Below, piece after piece: positions 33,892 to 43,078 of a stretch of 64,000 bases of DNA. Under the pieces are notes generated by a model. The model was given only the letters and a program-made list of their open reading frames with translations, ran no database searches and was not told the origin of the DNA. Source of the stretch: Hyphomicrobiales bacterium (GTDB taxonomy: Bacteria > Pseudomonadota > Alphaproteobacteria > Rhizobiales > Rhizobiaceae); assembly GCA_900466475.1 (NCBI GenBank), contig UBMI01000031.1, positions 1 through 64,000 of the forward strand, in the 5' to 3' direction. Both the position numbers and the translations under genes were made by a program. Within the stretch, counting starts at the first letter, position 1; the number at the start of each line of letters is the position of its first letter.

Positions 33892-34779
33892 ATGACTGAT
33901 ATTTATGAATTCGAGGGCAAAACACTTTGCAATACCAATTCGGTTCTCGGTGAGGGCCCCACCTACGATCCCGTTTCCAATTCCGTCTGGTGGTTCAATA
34001 TTCTCGGCAAGGAACTGCACGAGCTCAATCTTTCGACAGACGAGAAGAAGGTACATCCGCTGCCTGCCATGGCGAGCGTTCTGGCCCGCGTCGATTCTGG
34101 CCGCCAGTTGCTGGCGACCGAGGAAGGGCTGTTCGTGCGGGATATTGCGAGCGGCAAGCTGACCTTCTATGCGGCGCTGGAAAACGACAAGCCGGAAAAC
34201 CGCTCCAACGACGGGCGCACGCACCCCTCGGGCGCATTGTGGATCAGCACGATGAGCAAGCGCGCCGAAAACCAGGCCGGCGCGATCTATCATGTTGCTG
34301 CGGGCAAGGTGACGAAGATCTTCAGCGGCATCAGCATTCCAAACTCCATCTGCTTTTCGCCCGATGGCACGATCGGCTACTTTACCGACACCCGGATCAG
34401 CCGTCTGATGCGGGTCATGGTCGATCCGCAGACCGGCCTGCCGTCCGGTGAACCGATCGTGATGGTCGACAGCATGGACGAACCCGGCGGGCTCGACGGT
34501 TCAGTCTGCGATGCCGATGGCTATATCTGGAACGCGCGCTGGGGTGCCGGTGTCGTTGATCGCTACAGCCCGGATGGCCTGCGCATAGCTCGCTACAAGG
34601 TGCCGGCAGCGCAACCTTCCTGCCCGGCCTTCATCGGCGCCAATGCCGACCGGCTAGTAGTGACGACCGCCTGGGAAGGTCTGGATGAGGATGCCCGCTC
34701 CGCCCAGCCAAGCGCAGGCGCGCTGCTTGAGCTCGGCATCACGGTAAAGGGCGTTTTCGATCCTGCCTATGTGATCTGA
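33892..34779 (+). CDS. SMP-30/gluconolactonase family lactonase
   Basis: A 295-residue six-bladed propeller of the SMP-30 family. Metal-binding positions fit VLGEGPTYDP (Glu), NDGRTHPSG (Asn/Asp), IPNSICFSPDG (Asn) and GLDGSVCDADGY (Asp). In this operon it most likely opens galactonolactone to galactonate. It starts four bases after dgoA and ends before a strong terminator. A dehydratase (dgoD-type) is missing from the operon. Confidence 0.9.
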   Translation: MTDIYEFEGKTLCNTNSVLGEGPTYDPVSNSVWWFNILGKELHELNLSTDEKKVHPLPAMASVLARVDSGRQLLATEEGLFVRDIASGKLTFYAALENDKPENRSNDGRTHPSGALWISTMSKRAENQAGAIYHVAAGKVTKIFSGISIPNSICFSPDGTIGYFTDTRISRLMRVMVDPQTGLPSGEPIVMVDSMDEPGGLDGSVCDADGYIWNARWGAGVVDRYSPDGLRIARYKVPAAQPSCPAFIGANADRLVVTTAWEGLDEDARSAQPSAGALLELGITVKGVFDPAYVI

Positions 34780-34800
34780 ACTGCGAAGTCCGCAATTTAT

Positions 34801-34834
34801 AAAGGCGCTCCTCGCGGGGCGCCTTTTGTTTTTT
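34801..34834 (+). terminator. Terminator of the dgo operon
   Basis: Stem AAGGCGC / GCGCCTT around a 10-base loop, followed by TTTTGTTTTTT. It lies about 22 bases after the lactonase stop. Confidence 0.9.
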
Positions 34835-34892
34835 GGGGGCTTTTTCCGGTCAAGGTTCCGTGAAAACTGCAAAACTTTCCGTGTCTTCGTCC

Positions 34893-34917
34893 GGAACCAA
34901 TAAGCTGATCGGTCATT
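34893..34917 (+). promoter_or_regulatory. Possible EcfG (RpoE2)-type promoter before the PRC-barrel gene
   Basis: GGAAC (34893-34897) and CATT (34914-34917) are 16 bases apart, one mismatch from the alphaproteobacterial general-stress consensus GGAAC-N16/17-CGTT. It lies about 87 bases before the ATG. One mismatch in four makes chance possible. Confidence 0.3.
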
Positions 34918-35003
34918 TCATTCTTGAACCGGCGCGGCAGGTATTCCTGAAAAACAGGCCCTTTCGCGCCAGGGATCACTCAAGAAACGAAGGTAGGTTC
35001 GAA

Positions 35004-35633
35004 ATGACACGCAAACTTCTGACGACCGTTGCCGCTGGCGCATTGTTTGCCACGGCTTTCGCACCGGCAGCATTTTCGCAGACAGCTCCCCAGCCGGCTA
35101 ACCCTGCTGCTCCGGCGCAGTCTGCACCCGCTGAGCCGGCCGCTCCGGCACCGGCAGAACCAGTCAAGCCGATGGCACCTGCAGGTGATGCCGCACAGGC
35201 CCCGGCCCCGGCACCGAGCACCGACACGGCCCAGGCAGGTGGCGACAGCTATCTGACGCAGCAGGCTCCGGACCAGATCAGTGCCAATACGTATATTGGC
35301 CAGTCGGTTTATAACGGCAACAATGAGAGCATCGGCAGCGTCAACGACCTGATCATGAAGAAGGATGGCGGGCTTGTTGCAGCCATTATCGGTGTGGGCG
35401 GCTTCCTGGGGATCGGCGAAAAGAATGTCGCCGTTCCCATGAATAAGATCACCGTCGCGCAGAATACGCAGGACGGCTCCGTCAAGCTGACGACCACGGA
35501 AACTGCCGAATCCCTCAAGGCGGCACCGGAGTTCAAGACACTTGCCATGCAGTCAGCCGAAAAGGCTCCGGCGGCTACCGGCACGGCCATGCCGACGGAC
35601 AATACGTCGACAGGTTCGACAACAAACAAATAA
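35004..35633 (+). CDS. Secreted PRC-barrel domain protein
   Basis: A 209-residue protein starting at the ATG at 35004. The signal peptide covers about 1-25 (KLLTTVAAGALFATAFAPAA). An Ala/Pro-rich linker (about 28-75) precedes a PRC-barrel domain (about 90-170: YIGQSVYNGNNESIGSVNDL, IIGVGGFLGIGEKNVAVP). The tail is Ser/Thr-rich. It stands alone after the dgo terminator. Periplasmic PRC-barrel proteins of rhizobia are often stress-induced; the function is otherwise unknown. Confidence 0.85.
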   Translation: MTRKLLTTVAAGALFATAFAPAAFSQTAPQPANPAAPAQSAPAEPAAPAPAEPVKPMAPAGDAAQAPAPAPSTDTAQAGGDSYLTQQAPDQISANTYIGQSVYNGNNESIGSVNDLIMKKDGGLVAAIIGVGGFLGIGEKNVAVPMNKITVAQNTQDGSVKLTTTETAESLKAAPEFKTLAMQSAEKAPAATGTAMPTDNTSTGSTTNK

Positions 35634-35694
35634 TCCGTACGGAGAGCAGAGCGTAGGTGATGGCGTCCCATGGGGCGCCATTGCTTTTTTGCCG

Positions 35695-37059
35695 CTATGC
35701 GCTGACGCGATCCTGTGCGCTCGTGTCGTAATAGTAGTTCTCGTGGAGGAAGCGCAGCGTGGCGATGCCATCGGCCGGCCGGCCGAAATGATAGCCCTGC
35801 CCCATGCCGCAGCCGAGCGTACGCAGCTTGACCGCTTCGGAATAATCCTCAATCCCTTCGGCCACGACTTCCAGCTCAAGGCCTTCACACATCGCAAGGA
35901 TCGCCTTGATGATGTGCTCGGAAGCGCGGTCGGAATTGATGCGCGAGACAAAGGCGCGGTCGATCTTGATCTTGTCGAAGATGAAATCGCGCAGGCGCCC
36001 GAGGCTCGACTGGCCGGTACCGAAATCGTCGAGTGAAATGCGCACGCCGGCTGCCCTGAGATCGGAAATGATCCGGTGCGCCGTGTCGGCAGAACTCATG
36101 ACAGCGGTCTCGGTAATTTCCAGCTCGAGGCGATGCGGGTCGAAGCCCACACGGCCGAGGATAGACAGGATGGAGGTGCTCGTGCCCGGATCCATCAGCT
36201 GGGCGGACGATAGATTAAAGGACAGGAAGAGTTCGCGCGGCCAGGAAAGGGCTGCTTCCGCAGCCTTGCGCAAGAGCGCTTCCGACAGGGCGTCGATGAA
36301 GCCGCGCTCTTCGGCGAGCGGCACGAAGACGCCGGGCGAGACGAAGCCGAGGTCGGGATCGTTCCAGCGGGCAAGTGCCTCGAAGCCCACCACCTGATTG
36401 TTGGCGAGCGAGACGATCGGCTGGAAATGCACGTCGATCGCGTCCGATATGATGGCATTTCGAAGCGCCTGTTCGAGCTGGGTCGCCCGCTTCATTTCCT
36501 GCGCGATCTCGCGGGAATAGACGGTGATCTGCCCGCGCCCGCGGCGCTTGGAACGATAGAGTGCGGTTTCCGCACTTTTCAAAAGCTCTTCGCAGTCTTC
36601 GCCGGCAAATGGATAGATCGCAAAGCCGAAAGAGGCGGAAAGGCGCACATTGCGGTCGCCGAGATCATAGGGAGCCGAGAGCACCTCACGGATCATCTGT
36701 CCGAATTTCTCCGCGCTCGCGCGCTCGAAGATCAGCGGCAGAACGAAGGCGAACTCGTCGCCATCATGACGGGTGACCAGGGCACCATCCGGAATGCAGG
36801 CCTTGAGGCGATGGGCGACCTGGCACAGGATTTCGTCACCGGCAGCAGAACCGAAGAGATCGTTGATGGGCTTGAAACTGTCGAGATTGGCGATACCGAT
36901 GGTGAAGGGCGCCGGATCGCTGGCCCGCTCGGCCGAAATCTGCATCACCTTATCGCGCATGCGATTGCGGTTTCCCAATCCCGTCAGCGGATCGGTATAG
37001 GCCATCGCCTGTAGCTCATTCTGACTAACGGCCATGAATGGTATTTCCGGCGACACCAT
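35695..37059 (-). CDS. GGDEF-EAL domain protein, probable c-di-GMP phosphodiesterase
   Basis: A 454-residue cytosolic protein, with an in-frame TTG 17 codons earlier as an alternative start. The GGDEF domain (about 25-180) carries RHDGDEF, so the first Gly of the active loop is Asp, which usually weakens or abolishes cyclase activity. The EAL domain (about 200-440) keeps the catalytic set: FEALARW, FNLSSAQ, EITETA, LDDFGTG, KIDRAF and VVAEGIED. It probably cleaves c-di-GMP, perhaps with the GGDEF part as a GTP sensor. No membrane or sensory domain is seen. The PAS/REC protein gene 131 bases upstream may be its partner. Confidence 0.93.
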   Translation of the reverse strand: MVSPEIPFMAVSQNELQAMAYTDPLTGLGNRNRMRDKVMQISAERASDPAPFTIGIANLDSFKPINDLFGSAAGDEILCQVAHRLKACIPDGALVTRHDGDEFAFVLPLIFERASAEKFGQMIREVLSAPYDLGDRNVRLSASFGFAIYPFAGEDCEELLKSAETALYRSKRRGRGQITVYSREIAQEMKRATQLEQALRNAIISDAIDVHFQPIVSLANNQVVGFEALARWNDPDLGFVSPGVFVPLAEERGFIDALSEALLRKAAEAALSWPRELFLSFNLSSAQLMDPGTSTSILSILGRVGFDPHRLELEITETAVMSSADTAHRIISDLRAAGVRISLDDFGTGQSSLGRLRDFIFDKIKIDRAFVSRINSDRASEHIIKAILAMCEGLELEVVAEGIEDYSEAVKLRTLGCGMGQGYHFGRPADGIATLRFLHENYYYDTSAQDRVSA

Positions 37060-37190
37060 CAATCCAAACCCGAGATTTTCCTCCACACCCTGGTGAAGAA
37101 TGACGGCCAAGTCTTAACAATTCGATAGTAAATCGAGCAGAATACAACCCCAAGCATTCCCAAAATCTGGGGAGTTGACCGGCCTGTTGT

Positions 37191-38903
37191 TTAGATTTGA
37201 GCTTTGATTGGCTCGTTGATCAGATGCTTCTGAAATACCGTTTCAAGGATGTCAGGGCTTACCGGTTTCATGATGACGTCATCCATACCGGCATTGGCGC
37301 ATTCTGCACGATCGCGTTCGAAGGCTTGCGTCAGCACGCCAATAATCGGCGTTCGCGTGCCCTGTCCCTCTTCCATCTGGCGAATGAGGCGCGAGGCTTC
37401 AAAGCCGTTGAAGACCGGAAGCGAAATATCCATCAGCACGATCTGTGGCCGATATTCTGCCCAGAGACGAACAACCTCTTCGCCGGTCGCTGCGATCCGA
37501 TGGCGGTAACCGAGTCCTTCGAGGATCTGCGTGAAGACGATCTGGTTGATGTCGTTATCCTCGGCGACGAGAACCTGAAGACCTACGTTTTCTTCGGTCG
37601 TGGTAATTTCCCAGTCACCCTCCGTGCCGCCGCGTCCGTTGCGGTTGAAGTGGCGGGCAATCTGGAAGGTCAGTTCGTTGGCTATCTGAAAGCCATCCAT
37701 GACGAGAGTGGGAATGCCGTACTGTTCTCCAAGCTCCAGACAGCGCAAGCCCATCTGGTTGTCGATGATCAGAAGATCGAGCGAGATTCCCGAAGAGCTG
37801 GCAATCTCGAGGAAGCGCTCCTCCTCATCCTCGCCGCGGACCGAGCAGGATTCGAAGCCGTATTTGGCGAGCGTGCGCAGTGCGGCAGTCTCGGCAGCCA
37901 GATCCGACGTGACGACGAGGATCTTTCGGCCGGAGAAATTTTCCGGAACGATCGCCTCCATCGCTGCCGGCTCGCGGCGCTGCGATGCGTTCGGCACGGG
38001 CACATAGGCGCGGCGGTAGGTCTGGTTGCTGGACGTGGTGATCTCGGAGGCCCGATGGAATTCGTCGAGATCGTCGCCGTCGCGCGGCAGGTCCTGCATG
38101 GTCGAGACGAGGAAATAACGTCCGGGCTTGCCGATCCTGTGTTTGCGGCTGACGATGTCGCGCTCGGTGCCGTCGCGGGCGATCTGGCGCTGGCGGGAGA
38201 CCGACATTTCGCCGGTGTCCAGCACGTGGCGGTCGCTTTCCTCGAAGCGCTTGGCAATGTCAGGCGAAAACAGATCACCGCTCTTGCGGCCCAGAACCTC
38301 ATCCGCCGTCGTCTGGTATTTCTCGCAGAAAGCCTTGTTGACGGCGACATAGGCGAGGTTGCGATCCTTGACGAAGAGCGGGAACGGCAGGTGGTCGAGA
38401 ATGTCCTCGGTCAGCTGCACGCGCTCAAGATCGTACCGCCACTGTTCCTCGCGCTTACGCACCTCGGAAATATCGGAAATAACGGTCACGCCGTAGCCGC
38501 TCGGCAGGCGGCGCTTGAGGAAACGCACCCAGCGATCGGCACCGTGGCGCTCGACGGATTCAAAACGTTCGCGCCAATGGGAGGCGATGCGCTGGGATAA
38601 CCAGTCCTCGCGGCTGAGCAAACCCGGCTGGCGCTCGAGGGTCTGCTCGCGAATGCCGGTATCGTAGACCGCACCCAGGAAATCACGAAGGCGGGCGCCC
38701 GGGCGCAGCACGTCCTCCGACACTGGAAAGAATTCCAGGACCTGACGGCTGGCAAAGAGAAGAAGATCGTTGCGGTCATAGATGACGAATGCAGCAGAAA
38801 GACTGTCGCAAACCGCATCGAAAAGCACCGCTTGAAGATCAGCTTCAGGCGGCAGTGCGTCACTCACAGATGATGTGTCCGCCTTTTCGAAGCCGGCACT
38901 CAT
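37191..38903 (-). CDS. PAS-PAS-receiver signalling protein without kinase domain
   Basis: A 570-residue protein. Two PAS-like domains (about 25-150 and 160-280) are followed by a degenerate receiver-like domain (about 325-440, starting KILVVTSDLAAE) and a complete receiver (about 450-560: LVAEDNDINQ, VLMDISLPVFNGFE with the phospho-acceptor Asp, and VIMKP). No HisKA or HATPase motifs (H box, N, G1 or G2) are present, so it cannot be a normal histidine kinase. It may receive phosphate from another kinase and pass a signal to a partner such as the EAL protein downstream. It is divergent from mutL. Confidence 0.88.
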   Translation of the reverse strand: MSAGFEKADTSSVSDALPPEADLQAVLFDAVCDSLSAAFVIYDRNDLLLFASRQVLEFFPVSEDVLRPGARLRDFLGAVYDTGIREQTLERQPGLLSREDWLSQRIASHWRERFESVERHGADRWVRFLKRRLPSGYGVTVISDISEVRKREEQWRYDLERVQLTEDILDHLPFPLFVKDRNLAYVAVNKAFCEKYQTTADEVLGRKSGDLFSPDIAKRFEESDRHVLDTGEMSVSRQRQIARDGTERDIVSRKHRIGKPGRYFLVSTMQDLPRDGDDLDEFHRASEITTSSNQTYRRAYVPVPNASQRREPAAMEAIVPENFSGRKILVVTSDLAAETAALRTLAKYGFESCSVRGEDEEERFLEIASSSGISLDLLIIDNQMGLRCLELGEQYGIPTLVMDGFQIANELTFQIARHFNRNGRGGTEGDWEITTTEENVGLQVLVAEDNDINQIVFTQILEGLGYRHRIAATGEEVVRLWAEYRPQIVLMDISLPVFNGFEASRLIRQMEEGQGTRTPIIGVLTQAFERDRAECANAGMDDVIMKPVSPDILETVFQKHLINEPIKAQI

Positions 38904-39086
38904 TCATTCACATCCCACATCTGTCCGATTTTCGCAGTCTCGGAGGTATATGAATAAAATGCCGTTTTTGTCTTAAAGGCCGCTTAACAGTAACACCCCC
39001 CAAATTTGGGGGAGAGGTCTTGAGTCATTATCTACAGCTCGATGAAACCCCTTCCCTCCGGGCCGCGAATCCTCGAAAATAAGCCC

Positions 39087-40907
39087 ATGGCCATCAGACA
39101 GCTCTCCGAAACGCTCATCAACCAGATCGCTGCCGGCGAAGTCATCGAACGCCCGGCGAGTGCTGCCAAGGAGCTGATCGAAAACGCGCTCGATGCAGGC
39201 GCGACCCGCATCGAAATCGCAACCGCCGGCGGCGGCAAGGCGCTGCTGCGCGTCAGCGACAACGGTTCCGGTATGGACGTCGCCGATCTTGAACTTGCCG
39301 TCAAGCGACACTGCACATCGAAGATATCGGATACGCTCGACGATATCCGAACGCTCGGGTTCCGGGGCGAGGCATTGCCGTCCATCGGTTCGGTGGCGCG
39401 GCTCAGCATCGCAAGCCGCAAACGTGACAGCGCGGCGGGCAATGAAATTTCCGTTGCCGGAGGCAAGATCGTGCATCTGCGCCCGGCAGCCGCCAATCCG
39501 GGAACAATCGTCGAAGTGCGCGATCTGTTCTTCGCGACGCCGGCGCGGCTGAAATTCCTGAAGACGGAGAAGGCGGAAGCGGCGGCCATCACCGAGATCG
39601 TCAAACGCATGGCGATCGCCTTTCCGGGCGTGCGTTTCGTGCTCTCCGGTCCCGATCGCTCGACGCTGGAATTTCCGGCAACCGGCGAGGATCATCTGGC
39701 GCGCATGGCGCAGGTGCTCGGAAAGGAATTCCGTGACAATGCCATCGCCCTGGATGCCGAGCGCGAAGACGTGCAACTAACCGGCTTTGCCGGCGTGCCG
39801 ACCTTCAACCGGGGCAATTCGGCTCATCAATATGCGTTCGTCAATGGCCGCCCGGTGCAGGACAAACTCATCCTCTCGGCGATCCGCGGGGCCTATGCCG
39901 AAACGATTCCCTCCGGCCGTCATCCCGTCGCGGTGCTGTCGATCACGCTCGATCCGGCGCTTGTGGACGTCAATGTGCATCCGGCGAAATCCGACGTCCG
40001 CTTCCGCGATCCGGGACTGGTGCGCGGGCTGATCGTCGGCGCAATCCGCGAAGCGCTTGCGCGTGACGGCAGCCGCGCCGCAACGACGGGCGCAAGCGAC
40101 ATGCTGCGCGCCTTCCGGCCTGGCTTCCAGGCGGCGCCGCAGCGGGCGCAGGCACCTTGGTCGGCGGCAACCTCCCCATCCCGGCCTTATCAACCGGCCG
40201 CGGGTCTCAGCGAAAGACCGCAAGCCTCCTTCGACGGGCTTGCCCATCCGACGGCGCGTTCAGAGCCGGTTTTCGATCCCACCGCGCAAGTGCCGGCAGC
40301 AGCAACTGCGAGCGAACCGGCGGTGCGCTATCCGCTCGGAGCCGCGCGGGCGCAGGTCCACGAAAACTATATCATTGCGCAGACAGACAACGGCATCGTC
40401 ATCGTCGATCAACACGCTGCCCATGAGCGGCTGGTCTTCGAGGCCATGCGCAAGGCGCTGCATTCGAAGCGGCTGCCGTCGCAGGTGCTGCTGATCCCCG
40501 AGATCGTCGACATTCCCGAAGAGGATTGCGACCGGCTGATGGTGCATGCGGTGGAATTTTCCGAACTTGGCCTTGCGATCGAGCGCTTCGGCCCGGGCGC
40601 CATTGCCGTGCGCGAAACGCCAGCGATGCTCGGCGAGGTCGATGCGTCTGGGCTGATCCGGCAGCTTGCCGACGAGATCGCCGAATGGGATACAGCCTCC
40701 GGCCTGTCGGCCAAGCTCGAATATGTGGCGGCAACAATGGCTTGCCATGGCTCGGTGCGATCAGGACGGCGGCTACGGCCTGAAGAAATGAACGCGCTGC
40801 TGCGCCAAATGGAAGTGACCCCAGGCTCCGGCCAATGCAATCACGGGCGTCCCACCTATATCGAACTCAAGCTTGCCGATATCGAGCGACTATTCGGCCG
40901 GAGCTGA
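39087..40907 (+). CDS. mutL: DNA mismatch repair protein MutL with endonuclease motif
   Basis: A 606-residue protein. The GHKL ATPase motifs are AAKELIENALDAGA (26-39), DNGSGM (58-63) and GFRGEALPSI (about 95). A Pro/Ala-rich linker (about 340-420) leads to the C-terminal dimer domain. The motif DQHAAHERLVFE fits D-Q-H-A-x2-E-x4-E of endonuclease-type MutL, with later ACHGSVRSG and QCNHGRPTY that help bind zinc. MutL of organisms lacking MutH nick DNA themselves. The start at 39087 follows a weak site; the longer frame from 39042 is possible. Confidence 0.95.
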   Translation: MAIRQLSETLINQIAAGEVIERPASAAKELIENALDAGATRIEIATAGGGKALLRVSDNGSGMDVADLELAVKRHCTSKISDTLDDIRTLGFRGEALPSIGSVARLSIASRKRDSAAGNEISVAGGKIVHLRPAAANPGTIVEVRDLFFATPARLKFLKTEKAEAAAITEIVKRMAIAFPGVRFVLSGPDRSTLEFPATGEDHLARMAQVLGKEFRDNAIALDAEREDVQLTGFAGVPTFNRGNSAHQYAFVNGRPVQDKLILSAIRGAYAETIPSGRHPVAVLSITLDPALVDVNVHPAKSDVRFRDPGLVRGLIVGAIREALARDGSRAATTGASDMLRAFRPGFQAAPQRAQAPWSAATSPSRPYQPAAGLSERPQASFDGLAHPTARSEPVFDPTAQVPAAATASEPAVRYPLGAARAQVHENYIIAQTDNGIVIVDQHAAHERLVFEAMRKALHSKRLPSQVLLIPEIVDIPEEDCDRLMVHAVEFSELGLAIERFGPGAIAVRETPAMLGEVDASGLIRQLADEIAEWDTASGLSAKLEYVAATMACHGSVRSGRRLRPEEMNALLRQMEVTPGSGQCNHGRPTYIELKLADIERLFGRS

Positions 40908-40974
40908 AAAAGCTGGCAAAAGAACGTTTCGGGGAGTATGGCAGACAGATGACAGACTGCGGGGAATGGAGCGC

Positions 40975-41202
40975 ATGAACTTGTTCGAAGGATACGGAAA
41001 CCGCGAGGCGAAGATCCGTTATCTGGACGGCGATTTCCAGATTCTGTCGCCCGGTTCCTATGTCGTCTGCGCACTGACAGGCAAACAGATCCCGCTCGAT
41101 GAACTTCGCTACTGGAGCGTGGCGCGGCAGGAACCCTATGCCGATGTCGCCACCGCGCTTGAAGCCGACCGACGCGCCGGCATTCTGCCGAACCAGCGCT
41201 AG
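40975..41202 (+). CDS. DUF2093 domain small protein
   Basis: A 75-residue protein typical of the DUF2093 family of Alphaproteobacteria: NREAKIRYLDGDFQILSPGSYVVC, then TGKQIPLDELRYWSV. It follows mutL by 67 bases. Starts at ATG 40975 with a GGGGA/GGAG stretch before; an ATG three codons earlier is possible. Its stop TAG (41200-41202) overlaps the convergent lpxK stop within the four bases CTAG. No function is known. Confidence 0.85.
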   Translation: MNLFEGYGNREAKIRYLDGDFQILSPGSYVVCALTGKQIPLDELRYWSVARQEPYADVATALEADRRAGILPNQR

Positions 41203-42242
41203 GCTTTCTTTTTCGCTTCCCTGAGCCGCCGCTGGCGGCAGGCTTCAAAGGCGCGATCGATAATGAGCCCGGGCGCAAGTGGATCTGTAAACGCCATCTC
41301 CACCTCTACTACGCGGCAGCGGGCCGCGAGCTGTGCCGCCTTGCCGTGATGGCCGGCGAGCCTGACGAAATCTTTAGAGGTGGTGACGATCGTCAGATTC
41401 TGCTGGTCTGCTGTCATCAGAAGACCGTCGATCTCTTCTTCGCTCAAATGCTCGTGGTCGCCGAAGGAAGTCGCGACCTCGATGCTCGCACCAAGCGAAC
41501 GGACGGTGCGAAAGAATTTTTCCGGATCGGCAATACCCGCAAAGGCGAGCACTTTGAGGCCCTCCAGATAATTCTCTCCGGACACTTTCAGCTGGGCGGT
41601 GAAATAGGGTTTGGCAGCGCGCGCTGCGATCCGGACGATGCGGTCGGCCGCATTGCCTTCTCCGACCTTCAGAAGGGCGGTCGCCTCGCGCAGTTGCAGA
41701 CGGATCGGCGCGCGCACCGGGCCGCCCGGCACTATATGGCCGTTGCCAAGGCCGCGTGTCGCATCGATTACCAGAAGCGCATAGTCGATTGCGAGGCGCG
41801 CACTCTGGAAACCGTCATCCATGATTATGAAATCGGCGCCTTCTTCGACCAGCCTTGCCGCACCCTCGACACGCCTGCGAGAGATTACCGTCAGTGCTTC
41901 CTGAGCCAGCAGAAGCGGCTCGTCGCCGACAGCGACTGCACGGTGATGAGAGGGATCGACGACGGTGGTGACATCGAGCGAGCCGCCATGGCCGCGACTT
42001 AGAAAACCAGGCTTGAGACCCTTTGCTTTGGCAGCACGGGCAATGGCAATTGCCGTCGGCGTCTTGCCAGCTCCGCCGACCGTGAAATTTCCGACGCAAA
42101 TGACCGGGATCGGCACTGAAGCGCGGCTCGCATGGACCATGCGGTAGCCCGCCACGCGGCCATAAAGGAAAGAAAGGGGCGACAGAGCCCATGCCTGCCA
42201 ACCTGCCCGCCTCCACCAGAAAGGCGGTGCTTCGGATATCAT
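41199..42242 (-). CDS. lpxK: Tetraacyldisaccharide 4'-kinase (LpxK)
   Basis: Phosphorylates the 4'-position of the lipid A precursor at the inner membrane. A 347-residue protein with an N-terminal membrane segment (ALSPLSFLYGRVAGY, about 19-33), the P-loop NFTVGGAGKTPTA (about 52-64), SRGHGG and DDGFQ. The start at 42240-42242 (MISEAPPFW) is chosen as the usual one for the family. It is transcribed in line with the HAD phosphatase and waaA, joining lipid A and Kdo addition in one block. Confidence 0.94.
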   Translation of the reverse strand: MISEAPPFWWRRAGWQAWALSPLSFLYGRVAGYRMVHASRASVPIPVICVGNFTVGGAGKTPTAIAIARAAKAKGLKPGFLSRGHGGSLDVTTVVDPSHHRAVAVGDEPLLLAQEALTVISRRRVEGAARLVEEGADFIIMDDGFQSARLAIDYALLVIDATRGLGNGHIVPGGPVRAPIRLQLREATALLKVGEGNAADRIVRIAARAAKPYFTAQLKVSGENYLEGLKVLAFAGIADPEKFFRTVRSLGASIEVATSFGDHEHLSEEEIDGLLMTADQQNLTIVTTSKDFVRLAGHHGKAAQLAARCRVVEVEMAFTDPLAPGLIIDRAFEACRQRRLREAKKKA

Positions 42243-42346
42243 GATGCCGTCCGTTTCCCTTGCCCTCACCCCCCGTGGCGAGGTCTCACATAATCGACCG
42301 GGCGGATTGAGAAGCCAAAACGCGTGAAAATGCAAGTCTTTGGGTG

Positions 42347-43069
42347 TCAGGCCGGCTGCAGGTCCGGCAGCAGGGCCTCGATATGCGTGATGTCGTCGAA
42401 GACATGGTCGGCGGAGGCCGAGAGGGATTCACGCGACCCGGTGCCAGTCAAAACCGCAATCGTCAGGCCGGTTTTCGCGTTCCTGCCCATATGGAGATCG
42501 TGGTTGTTATCCCCGACCATGGCGACCTCTTCCGGCTGAAGGCCCGTTGCCGCGCAGAAGCCGAGCACCATGCCCGGCTCCGGCTTGCTGCCGAAGCCGC
42601 TGTCATAACCGGCGATGTAATCGACAAATTCAGAGATGCCGAAACGCTGGGCGGTCTGGCGGATCGAACGCTCATTGTCGCTGGAGGCGATGCCAAGCTT
42701 GAAGCCGCGCCCGTGCAGCCGCCCGAAGAAGGCGGCAAGGTCCGTCACCGGCACGGAAAATTCGGCGGCATTGGCAAAGAGATTGTCGAGCTTGATCGTC
42801 AGCTCGATCATATCGACCTTCGAGCCGGCAGCAACGAGCCCTTCGGCGATCTGGCGGGTATTGCCGGCAGCAAGCAGGCTGTCTGGAATGATATGGCCGG
42901 TGACCGGGTCCATGCCGCATTCGGCAAGAAGGTGGTCGGCAAGAACAGCGTCATCTTCGGCGGCGATCCGGGCAAGCTCACGGTTCACCGGCAACCAGCT
43001 TTCGTCGTAGTCGAGCAGCGTGCCGTCCTTGTCGAAGAGGATGCCCCTGATCTTCGTCTGCGCCGACAT
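42347..43069 (-). CDS. HAD superfamily phosphatase
   Basis: A 240-residue HAD hydrolase of the phosphoglycolate-phosphatase type. Motif I is FDKDGTLLD (12-20) with both Asp residues, motif II is GIASSDN (about 125), a lysine lies in GSKPEPGM, and motif III/IV is MVGDNNHDL. Sits between waaA (10 bases) and lpxK. A role in Kdo or lipid A metabolism is suggested only by the neighbours; the substrate is unknown. Confidence 0.9.
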   Translation of the reverse strand: MSAQTKIRGILFDKDGTLLDYDESWLPVNRELARIAAEDDAVLADHLLAECGMDPVTGHIIPDSLLAAGNTRQIAEGLVAAGSKVDMIELTIKLDNLFANAAEFSVPVTDLAAFFGRLHGRGFKLGIASSDNERSIRQTAQRFGISEFVDYIAGYDSGFGSKPEPGMVLGFCAATGLQPEEVAMVGDNNHDLHMGRNAKTGLTIAVLTGTGSRESLSASADHVFDDITHIEALLPDLQPA

Positions 43070-43078
43070 GGCTGCTCC

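Noticed and set aside
37197..38600. 467-residue plus-strand frame
   Set aside because: Antisense to the PAS-receiver gene; shadow caused by codon bias.
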